Assembly: GCF_932294415.1 (NCBI RefSeq)
Contig: NC_065541.1
Location: 29,558,790 to 29,622,789, forward strand
Length of the DNA: 64,000 bases
Reading direction: 5' to 3'
Source: Quercus robur
Taxonomy: Eukaryota; Streptophyta; Magnoliopsida; Fagales; Fagaceae
In this document: positions 21,863-30,798 of the stretch, in pieces
Position numbering within the stretch: position 1 is the first letter of the stretch
Layout: the number at the start of each line of letters is the position of its first letter
Made by a program: the position numbers and the translations under genes
The notes under the pieces: model-generated
Database searches by the model: none
The model's input: only the letters and a program-made list of their open reading frames with translations
What the model was told of the DNA's origin: nothing

Positions 21863-23803
21863 GTACTCAGTAGGAAATTTTACTTTTACGTGAAGGGTGG
21901 ACGGAACAGCCCCCATGGCATGAATCCACGGCCTCCCCAGGATTGCGGTGTAAGGTGCGAATGATCGGACTACTATGAACGTAACTATAACTTCCTTGCC
22001 CTCCATGTCCACTGGGAGAGAGATTTGCCCCTCGGGAATCACAATTCTCCCGTCAAACAAGACCAATGGCGTGTCATACTTCGCCAAATCCTGGGTTTTT
22101 AACCCGAGTCCTTCGAAGAGGTCCGGGTACATAACGTCAGCCCCGCTACCCTGATCAATCATCACCCTCTTCACCAAGAAACCGCCTATCCGGGCTGTCA
22201 CCACCAAAGCGTCGTCGTGCGGTTGGATGGTTCCTTCGAAATCATCTTCTCCGAATGAGATGTCTAGCCGTCCAACTTTCTTTTGCTTCTTGGATGACTC
22301 TCCCTCCGCGCAAGCCACTGTCATTACCCTCCTTGCCGCTGCTGCTCTTCTCGGTGCGGCATGAATGACGTTGATTACCCCCAGGGGTGGTGGAAGGGGA
22401 TTCCTTTTCTGTTGGGCGCCCTGCCCGGTCTCCCGGTCAGTGGAATCTGCTACAAACTCTTTCAGGTGCCCTGCCTTCACTAACTGCCCGAGATGATCTT
22501 TCAATACCCTACACTGCTCGGTGGTGTGCCCCTTGTCTCTGTGATAGGTGCAGTATAGGCTCTGGTTCCTCCGAGATGGGTCGCCTCCCATTTTGTTCGG
22601 CCATGTGAAGAATGGCTCGTTCATTATCCGTTCCAGTATCTTGTGCACGGGCTCTTTAAACAACACATTAACCCCCTCGATCTGCACCTCTGGTTCCTGC
22701 ATTCTGAAGTCCCTTTTCGGCTTTGGCGGCAAGATGCTTTGCCGAGATCTCCCCGTAAAAGGAGCTTTCCCCCTGCTTTGCAGCCGGTCATCCTCCAGGC
22801 GTTTGTACTCCTCTATGCGTCTCATCAGTTGCCTCATATCCTCCGGGGGTCTTCTTGTCAGCGACTCCCGCAGTTCAGAATCCTCGGGGAGCCCCATCCT
22901 GAATGTGCTAGCCGCAATTTTCTCGTTTCCCCCACCAATCTCATTGTAGAGTTCCCAGTACCGGCTGGCATAACTCCGAAGGGTTTCCCCGACCCTCATT
23001 TTCATGGAAAGCAACGCGTCGACCGGTTGTTGCACTCGGCTGCATGTTACGAACCTGCTGCCGAACTCCTGAATCAGCTCGGCGAAGCTGTGTATAGAAC
23101 CTTTCCGCAACCCATTGAACCATCTCAGTGCGGTAGAGCCGAGACTAGAGGGGAATACTTTACACATCAATGCATCGTTGTGCGCATGCAAAGACATCAT
23201 GTGGATGTAATGACTGACATGCTCCACGGGGTCTGTCCTCCCCTCATAGGAATTGAATGGTGGACGCGTGAATCTGCTCGGCATGGGTGCCCGTTCAATC
23301 TCATCAGAGAATGGAGACCGGGCTGCCATTCGCAAGGCCCTGCTCATGGCGTCCATCGCGGCGTTGTGGTGCCGCCGCTCCTCTGGTGACTCTGACCCTT
23401 GGTTATCATACCCATGCGACCGGGAACGGTCCCGTCTACGACGCGTCTCCCGGGAGTGTCGACGTGACTCTTGAGAACGTGATCGGTCTCGGTGTTGTTG
23501 TGTAACAGATCGGCTGGAACCTTCCTCGCCACGGTTTCTCCTGGGTTGGGGGTTGTGGTTCCTTTCGTGGCGCCGACCCCTTGCTTCCAGCTCCCGGTCT
23601 CTATCATCATGGTGCCGATGTGCTGAGACGTTTGAAATCGTCCGGTGTGTCTGGGCCGATCCTTCTCCCAATCCAGACCTTTCCTCTCCTCTTGGATGCT
23701 CCCTATCCTCCAGCCGTTTCTGCCTTCTCTCCCTCCACGTCGATCCCCGAGAAGATCCTGCGGAATTGCTCGGAACGTGCCCTCCTGAACGCTCCTCAGA
23801 CAT
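21860..23803 (-). CDS. gag-pro: Tat gag-protease
   Basis: The open frame starts inside the LTR/PBS, so the likely start is the Met at 23803 (MSEERSGG), giving 647 residues. The N-terminal 150 residues are rich in Arg, Ser, Glu and His. The capsid-like gag domain covers about residues 180-310 (YIHMMSLHAHNDALMCKVFP, ALRWFNGL). A variant zinc knuckle CTYHRDKGHTTEQC (C-X2-H-X4-H-X4-C) starts near 418. The aspartic protease motif IDQGSGADVMYPDLF starts near 549; Gln replaces the usual Ser/Thr after Asp, as is common in this lineage. It ends at a TGA (21860-21862) where the pol frame should continue. Confidence 0.93.
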   Translation of the reverse strand: MSEERSGGHVPSNSAGSSRGSTWRERRQKRLEDREHPRGEERSGLGEGSAQTHRTISNVSAHRHHDDRDRELEARGRRHERNHNPQPRRNRGEEGSSRSVTQQHRDRSRSQESRRHSRETRRRRDRSRSHGYDNQGSESPEERRHHNAAMDAMSRALRMAARSPFSDEIERAPMPSRFTRPPFNSYEGRTDPVEHVSHYIHMMSLHAHNDALMCKVFPSSLGSTALRWFNGLRKGSIHSFAELIQEFGSRFVTCSRVQQPVDALLSMKMRVGETLRSYASRYWELYNEIGGGNEKIAASTFRMGLPEDSELRESLTRRPPEDMRQLMRRIEEYKRLEDDRLQSRGKAPFTGRSRQSILPPKPKRDFRMQEPEVQIEGVNVLFKEPVHKILERIMNEPFFTWPNKMGGDPSRRNQSLYCTYHRDKGHTTEQCRVLKDHLGQLVKAGHLKEFVADSTDRETGQGAQQKRNPLPPPLGVINVIHAAPRRAAAARRVMTVACAEGESSKKQKKVGRLDISFGEDDFEGTIQPHDDALVVTARIGGFLVKRVMIDQGSGADVMYPDLFEGLGLKTQDLAKYDTPLVLFDGRIVIPEGQISLPVDMEGKEVIVTFIVVRSFAPYTAILGRPWIHAMGAVPSTLHVKVKFPTEY

Positions 23804-23847
23804 CTCCCTTGCTTGAGTCTCACTCAAACCACAGTTTTGTAGGAGAG

Positions 23848-23866
23848 CCCCACGGTGGGCGCCAAT
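23848..23866 (-). other. Primer-binding site of the Tat element
   Basis: On the minus strand, ttggcgcccaccgtgggg follows directly after the 5' LTR end (ttcttaca). This is the expected tRNA-primed start of minus-strand synthesis. Confidence 0.8.
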
Positions 23867-24465
23867 TGTAAGAACCAAATGCAAGGCTGCTGGACCTTAG
23901 GTCACTTGGGCTCACAATTTATTTGTAGTGGGCTTAAGTATTTCCTACAATGGGTCGTTCTCGGCAGAGAGATTCAAAGTAACACCCAGTTAGTACCCTC
24001 TCCTTGACTGTTTTCTCTCAATTTTTCTGAACCCCTTCTTCTCCCAACTTTCTTCTATTTATAGCAAAGGTTAGTGGGGTGATCATGATTACAGTCACCG
24101 TTAGTGCTACTGAAGGTCCAGTATTATCTGGTTAAAGTGGTTGTTTAGGTGAAAGGGCGGTGCAGCATTTATGATCTTGGAACTTGGTTCCATTTTCACC
24201 GATTATGTTCGGCAACTCACGTTCCCGTGCATATCATGACCTTCCCGGATATGACTCATGCGCTCTACCGGGAAAGATTTACCGGTCAACTCTGGGAACT
24301 TAACACCCAAAACTTGTTTTTATTCTAAGGCAGTTTCAAGAAGGGCATAAGGTAACTGGAACTTTCTGCTGGGCCTGCGCCCAAGGCCGGTATGGGCTTG
24401 GGCCCGGGGCCTAGATGGGTCTGGGCCCAAGGCCAGTATGGGCTTTGGAAGCTCGGTACCGTACA
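23867..24465 (-). repeat. 5' LTR of the Tat element
   Basis: 599 bp, the near-identical partner of 14119-14717, followed on the plus strand by the duplicated ggagt. Confidence 0.96.
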
Positions 24466-24470
24466 GGAGT

Positions 24471-24610
24471 ATAAGAAAAAAAATCCATACAGTATTAACA
24501 AACTATCAACCAAGACAGATACACAAAATCGTTGTTTCTTAATATATTAAGGTGCAATTATCTACCAACAAATATAAAAGACACAAAAAAACCATTGGTT
24601 TTTAAATAAA
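24471..24610 (+). pseudogene. Pararetrovirus fragment resumed after the Tat insertion
   Basis: The frame interrupted at 14118 continues here. In one frame, residues LNILRCNYLPTNIKDTKKPL fit the region just after the RT palm in Caulimoviridae. It is short and broken, and it fades out near 24610. Confidence 0.55.
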
Positions 24611-24707
24611 ATTTGTTATGTTTTAGGTTGAGGATTTAATTAGGTTTGGGTTGGGTTGGACCAATGATTTTGGAATGGAGAGGGCCAAGCTATTTAGAAG
24701 AGGGTTC

Positions 24708-24715
<8 letters not shown>

Positions 24716-24745
<30 letters not shown>
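24716..24745. repeat. (AT)n microsatellite
   Basis: About fifteen at units, directly abutting the solo LTR. Confidence 0.9.
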
Positions 24746-24749
<4 letters not shown>

Positions 24750-25516
24750 AGGACACAATTTGAGTCCCTAGCCCAAAGGATAAATGAACTTAGGCCCAAA
24801 AAGCCCAATACAATGAATTTGTAGAGAGTGGATTGGAAAACTGGGTTTTAATAAATCAGACAACATGTAAAGTGGATTCAGATGACAAGAACATGAAGAT
24901 TGACTAGTTTATTCTAATTAAAATCGTCCTCGACACAGTTCGAGGAGATTAGTTCTTATATTTCTCTCAAGTTTGATTACAAGTTCAATTTTTGATTGCT
25001 ACAATATTTTTCTCTTAATTTCTCGATCCCCCTCTCTTAGGACCTTCCTCCTATATTATACCATATCTCCTCTCTCATCTCTACCCTCCACGTGGACATT
25101 AGATTGCTTGTGTTGATACTTGTCCCATTAGTACTCTCCTGAAGTCTTTGGGGGTAGCTGTAAGGCTGAAAAGTACTGTTCAAATATCATTTCTTCATTA
25201 ATGCGGCCAGAGAGTTAACTACAGAGCATTTAATGCAGTGGTAGCAGCTTTCTTCTAGATATTTCTCAGCTCTCATTTTGTCCTATACATTCACAGTGCA
25301 TATTCTTAGCAACAGAACTTCCTAGAATGTCACTCTGGATAATATAACTCACCTTCTGACCTCTTCTTTGTTTAGCTGAGGAGGTGCTCCTCCTCGACCT
25401 ACCTCTATAGTCATAGTTGGCTCGAGAAGTTCAAAGTCTTACGTCTTCCTTACTATTGATCTCTCCTCGAACAAGGCCAAGGCCCAACATATATTTTTGG
25501 GCCCATTGTCCTTTCA
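24746..25516 (-). mobile_element. Solo LTR
   Basis: TG at 24746 and CA at 25516 enclose 771 bp without internal element or partner. On the minus strand it starts tgaaaggacaatgggccc and ends gtgtccttaca, like the LTRs at 1126 and 3536. It has a TATA-like gtataatatagg and the hairpin cctcga/tcgagg at 24928-24933 and 24940-24945. Flanking atata on both sides fits a 5-bp duplication but lies in microsatellites. It was probably left by LTR-LTR recombination. Confidence 0.75.
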
Positions 25517-25518
25517 AT

Positions 25519-25541
25519 ATATATATATATATATATATACT
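25519..25541. repeat. (AT)n microsatellite
   Basis: at repeat directly after the solo LTR. Confidence 0.85.
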
Positions 25542-25544
25542 ATA

Positions 25545-26293
25545 TACTATATAATAAAAGTTAGGTTTAGAAGCCGTGGTTGCGCTAAGTGACTTCACCA
25601 AATTACAGAAATTTTATTAAATTTTTAGATTTTTAAAGAACTAAAAAGGAATAGTATACTACTAGGACTCTAATTCATGTCTAAAAAAAACTGCAGATTA
25701 ATATTAAATTAATCAGGACTCTAATTTATTCTTATCTCTAATTCAAAGAATCATGACTTTAATTCATTTTTATCTCTAAAAAATATACTTAAAAAAAAAT
25801 AATGCTTCACGTAAGAATTTTTTTTTAAAAATCTAATATCAATCTAGCTAATAAATATAAATTCTTTTTGTTGTTATTTTCTTCTCCTATAATTTCTACG
25901 TTGATTAAAAACTTTAATTTGATTATAATCCAAACTCTTCATCCAATCCATTCCTTCACTTTTTTATTCTTTGGATAAACACTAAAATTTAATATAGAAT
26001 TATGATTAACGTTCATGTAGAGTTCTAACTAATTGATATACATGAGGTCCAGGCCTACGTTAATTGATATAGATGACACATTTTTATCTAAAAAATTTTA
26101 GATTAGGTGCCTGAAATTTTTTTTTTTTTTAAATTGTAAATAAATCATCTTTAGATAACTTAAAAAAAAAAAGTTACATTGAGTTTTACTTCTTCTTCTT
26201 CTTTATATAACTTTAAAATTCTAAACTGATTATAACTTTAAAAAAAAAAAAAAAAAAAAATCTATCCTATTTGCTTATTAGCATCATTCACGT

Positions 26294-26326
<33 letters not shown>

Positions 26327-27697
26327 CTTCTTCTTCTTCTTCTTTTTTTTTTTTCATTATTTTTTATTATTACTTACGTTCATGTCATTGTTGTCAACAT
26401 TTTTTTTTATATAACTTCCTTACAACTGAAATTTTTCTATATATATATATATATATATATATATTCTGTTTTTCCGTGTATTCTTATATATTCTTAGGCA
26501 TAACAACTTCTTCTTTTTTTCTCTCCCCCATTATTATTAATAATTCTCATTCTTTTATAATTTCTATGTTGTTTAGAAATCTAACTCTCCTTTGTTTTTT
26601 GTTTTTTTTTTTCTTCTTATTACTTAGGCAATTTGATGTCTATGAAATCCATAGTAGAAGTTTTTATCAAACCTACCATCCAAAGTATTATAGGTATGTA
26701 TTTCTCTTCTTTGTTTTTGTGTTTTTTTCAAGCAATGGTGGACAAGTACGTATCTCATGCAAGCATACATGAATTTAAATTGCCTTTCAATATTTTGAAT
26801 GCTTTATTATTTGCTAGATGTGATTAGGCGCAAAAGTATATGCTTTATTATTTTTTTGGATCATTTAAATACACCACTATTAAGTTAATAGGATTTTTTA
26901 TATAATTTTTTTAAACAAAATGAAATTTATTTTTTCAACTTGGATTTATTCATGTTGTTCCCTTTTTTTTTTTTATATATATATTTATATTTTGAATATT
27001 ATCACTTAATACATATTTATGTAAAGTATGCATAGTATTATGTATTGGTTTGCAACATTAATTAAAAAATTTTGCTAATTATTAGTATAATTTTTTATTC
27101 CCAACAAATTTTCATTAATCATTTTTTTTAATTGTAAAATTTTCGAACTTTAATTCCTAAATTTTCATAATCTTTAAAAAGTCATCATTCTTCCAATATC
27201 AATTTTTTTGGTGCATTGATTATTTTTACTCTTGAGCCATCACTATAAAATATGGTTTTTTTTTTCCTTTGCAATTATCGAACTTATTTGACTAAAATAG
27301 TAAAATCAAAGTTGAAATGAGCTATTTTTTTTAATTTTATTTTAAAGCCATCATAGACTTATACACAACTTTACAATTTATATGGTTCTATTTTTTTTTT
27401 TATTTAATTCAATTTATTTTCTTCTTGATTTTTTTTAGAGGTTTGTCATAAAAGATTTCAAGCATATCCTAAGAAAGGTTTGTAATCATATGTAGAATCA
27501 TTAAATGCAAAATTCATATGCAAATAGTTTGATACATGTAACTAAAAATAATATTATAACACAACTAATAAGAATTATTTATTTATTCATAAGAATTATT
27601 TATTTTGTTATAATAATTATTAAAATATAATAATTATTTTTACATATATTTTATAAATTTTGTCATTAAACCGTGCAACGCACGGGCCTTTAACTAG
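25545..27697 (+). mobile_element. Probable non-autonomous Helitron
   Basis: The 3' end has the Helitron layout: a 6-bp stem hairpin ccgtgc-aac-gcacgg (27671-27685), eight bases, then CTAG at 27694-27697 followed by T. The 5' end actatataataaaagttagg resembles plant Helitron starts, but the exact first base is hidden by an AT microsatellite. The 2.1-kb interior is AT-rich, contains (CTT)n and (AT)n tracts, and encodes no Rep/helicase. The 3' end is better supported than the 5' end. Confidence 0.65.
26298..26344. repeat. (TTC)n microsatellite
   Basis: About fifteen ttc units followed by a T-run. Confidence 0.95.
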
Positions 27698-28420
27698 TGT
27701 GTGTGTATATATATATATATATATGGCTTAAAATGTACCTACTGTATGTATATTCTTTTCCATAAGCCGCCACCGCGCGGGGGATGTGGGGGGGGGGGGG
27801 GTGCTTTGGGCCCTTCTTGAGTCTGTCTTTGTATATAACTTTCTCAACAAATAAACAAAAAAAAAAAAAAAAAAAGTCACCAAATCTTTTAAAACTAAAT
27901 GAAAATTAAATATATGTCCAATTGAGGTTTTGCCTCAGCCTCGGATTCCTCCCAATAATAATTTGGTGTGTGAGAAATGTGACTACATCCAAACAAGATA
28001 ATAGTTGGATACTTGAATAGATTTAGATACATTCGTTCTATAAAAAAAAGGTTAAAATACAAAACTCACCATCTAAGTTTCATTATAATTAATTTTAGTA
28101 ATCTAAGTTTCAAGTTATTCAATTAAGGTTTTTGTGCAAACTTTTGTTAAATTTTTTTATATAAAAATTATAGAAAATATTTTTCAATCATTAATTGGAT
28201 TTTTTAGTTAAAAAATTTGAAGAAAAAAATTAAAATTTTAGACAATTAAACGCAACGTTTAACAGAAGTTGATAAAGATACCTTAATTGAATAAACTTGA
28301 AATTTAGAGGACTAAAATGAACAAAAATAAAGTTAAAAGACTGAAATGAATTGTGATAAAATATAAAAGACGAGTTTTGCATTTAAGCCAAAATTAAAAT
28401 AAAACAGAGCTGTTCTAAAC

Positions 28421-28537
28421 TAGGTGTTTGGTAGAAGAGTTTGAATAATGTTGTTTGAGTGTTTTTGATATACATGTAGGTGACAAAGTATGTTTAAAAT
28501 GCTTTAAAAGTTGCTTAAAATGACCTACCAAACAGGC
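28421..28537. mobile_element. Short MITE-like inverted repeat
   Basis: taggtgtttggtag on the left and cctaccaaacaggca on the right form an imperfect inverted pair enclosing about 90 bp. Confidence 0.45.
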
Positions 28538-28772
28538 ATTTTATTTATTATTATAGAAAAAAACAGAAACACAAAGGAGTAGCGAGTAATTAATAAGTTG
28601 TAACACAAAAGACAGGTTACAAACACCACTCAAAACTCAAGAGGCTTGATAAGTTTAAAGGTTTTTTTGTTTGTTTGTTTGAGAAACTATAAGTTTAAAG
28701 GTTGGATAGAACAAGTTTAGCAAAAAAAAAAAAGGTTGGATAGAACAAGTTATGCTGCACGTCGGCTATGGC

Positions 28773-29042
28773 TGGGTTTGGATAGCCCGTCTGCGTTTTG
28801 TTGGTGCGTTTCCTTCTTTTTTTTTTTTTTTTTTTTTCTCCCAGCCGCAACTTTTGACCCGGTCAGCTATGAACAGTGCACTTGTGCACTGTTCACGGGT
28901 CCCACAAACTCCACTTTTTATCAACTTTTTCATTAAAAATGGGTCCCACAGCACTATTCACACATTTAAAAATTATTTTGCTACAGTGTTTTCAGTTTCA
29001 GTTTTCAGTTTCAGCAAAAATAAGTTCAATCCAAACGGACCC
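28773..29042. mobile_element. hAT-like MITE
   Basis: The ends gggtttggat and atccaaacggaccc are inverted copies. The interior has a T-run, a perfect 11-bp hairpin gaacagtgcac/gtgcactgttc (28871-28881, 28884-28894), and the words ctacagtgtttt and ttcagtttcag, which recur in the MITEs at 42985 and 56214. These are copies of one family. Confidence 0.7.
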
Positions 29043-30167
29043 TATATAAATCTGAATTCAACATTGAGAATTGAAGTCTAAAAGTAGTAGTGGTAAAAGT
29101 AACCAATACCTAACAATTCGCGGATTTTAAAATTAAAATAAATAAATAAAAATTATTAATAATTAAACCCTTTCCATCTCTAAAAACAAAAACAAAACCA
29201 AAACCTCTCTCACCACTGTTTCTCTAAAAAAGCTGCGCTAATAAATAATCTTACAGCCGATCACCTCCTGCTGCAGCTGCAGGTTTCCGGTAACCACTCC
29301 TCCTCATTTTCTTCTTTACGCTACGCTTTCTGCGCTGAATTTAATATACCGTTTACGTGTTTAATTTGATATAGTTATCAGTTTATTGATGATAATACAT
29401 CATGTCTCTCTAAATTTTCTTTTTCATAATAGTGAGTGTGCTGTGCTGTGCTGTTCATTGATTTATCTTATGCGGGAAATAATGGAACAAATTAATACAT
29501 ACATATTTGATCATTTATTTATTGGCCGCCAAAGCAGCTTATAATAATTACAGCTTTGATCATCTCGTCTGGGTGATTCATAAATTTGCTACGTGACACT
29601 GATTTACACATAAAATCAAAACAAGAATAATTTCCCATTTCGGCCTTGGGACAAAGTTTCTTTCTTTTTATCACAATCCTGATGGTTGGTTTGGCGAGAG
29701 TGTATGTTAAATTAAAGTTGGTCTGAGTTTTAAGATAACCATCACTTGTTTCGATGGTCGTTATCCAGAGAAGTTTATCTTTTGATTTGGTTAGTGTAAA
29801 GCTAAGTAGCTTATCTTCATGGATTTGAACTTTTTTTATTGATTGGTCTGGGTTTTCACTTAAGTTGTCACAGCTGTTGTCGCTCTCTGAAACCACTCTG
29901 GTTCAGACCAGCTTGTTCCTTGCTATTGTTGCCTTTCTAGAACATTCTGGTTTCTCCATCTCCCATCAGTTTTCTGTCTCGTTGATAATATATATTGGGG
30001 GTAACATGAAAAAAATGTTATATACACTTTGGTATTTACTTATTGAAAAATTCTTGATCTATGGTTTCTTTATTTATGGTGTATGTATTTGTAAACTTTG
30101 AAGTCCACTTTCTAACATAGATAATACTCTATGCTGCTTAGTACGTTAGGTTGTAAAATTGGCTAAG

Positions 30168-30279
30168 AGCCTTGTAGCTCAACTAGCACCTCCTGTTGTT
30201 TCCAAAGGAGATGTCCAGGGTTCAAATCCCTCTCTCCACAACTATAGAATTATTATAAAAAAAAAAAAAAAAAAAAAAG
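30168..30279 (+). mobile_element. tRNA-derived SINE in a 5' intron
   Basis: It carries an RNA polymerase III A-box-like tagctcaactagc (30175-30187), a B box ggttcaaatcc (30219-30229) and an A-tail to 30279. Flanking gttgtaaaattg and gttgtaaaactg look like a target duplication. It lies upstream of the start codon of the 30799 gene. Confidence 0.8.
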
Positions 30280-30798
30280 AGTTGTAAAACTGTAATGACT
30301 AAAGAGAATTGTGTGATGTACTCTCTTTCCTTTGTTAATGCTGTTATATTATATTAGAAGTGATTGAGCTATTGTCTCACTTGGATGATGAGTTAGAGTC
30401 TTGCTGACACCTTGGATTTTCTATGACTCTCTTCCAATTAATTATTGTTTTAACACATTGCACTAGATTAATCCTAAATGCCCTTAAGTTTTCTATTTTG
30501 GTAGCTTGAGGGATAGGAAAAAGTATCTTATCTTGTATATCTATTTTCTTTTTTTCAAAATGCGCTACTTTAGTAGTCAATTTATGGGGGATTATCTTCT
30601 ACACAGTTTCTCTGAGCTGGGATGTTGGTTTTGCTGGAATTAGTGTTCTACAAATCTGTCATGTGAATCTTGACAAATTTTTTATATTTTGAAAGTCTGC
30701 AGGTAAATTTTATCATCCTTGAATTCTAATTCCTGGTGCCTTTTACAAGGGTTGAGGTATCTAAAACATTGGTTCCAGCAATATAGTACATGTCCACA

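Larger units (their letters stand above)
14119..24465 (-). mobile_element. Complete Ty3/gypsy retrotransposon, Tat lineage
   Basis: The element is 10,347 bp with 599-bp LTRs at both ends and the perfect target duplication ggagt. It is transcribed on the minus strand: 5' LTR 23867-24465, primer-binding site just inside it, gag-pro 23803-21860, pol 21700-18470, a 69-bp tandem array, an antisense gene on the plus strand (15212-17496), then a PPT and the 3' LTR 14119-14717. Order PR-RT-RH-second RH-INT, no chromodomain, and a second ribonuclease H with intact acidic residues place it in the Tat lineage. The LTRs differ at about 5 of 599 sites, so it is young, yet three nonsense codons separate gag-pro from pol. 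Confidence 0.96.
27698..29190. other. AT-rich spacer with microsatellites and two MITEs
   Basis: Contains (GT)n/(AT)n at 27700-27723, a run of 14 G at 27788-27801, and the two MITEs listed separately. No coding sequence was recognised. Confidence 0.6.

Noticed and set aside
26476..26772. 98-codon open frame in the Helitron
   Set aside because: Ser/Phe/Leu-rich translation of T-rich sequence; no sign of a captured gene.
29519..29896. 125-codon open frame on the minus strand
   Set aside because: It lies in the probable leader intron of the 30799 gene, has no recognisable domain and no supporting context; chance openness is likely.
30175..30229. tRNA gene
   Set aside because: A and B boxes are present, but there is no cloverleaf with acceptor stem, and an A-tail follows; it is a SINE.
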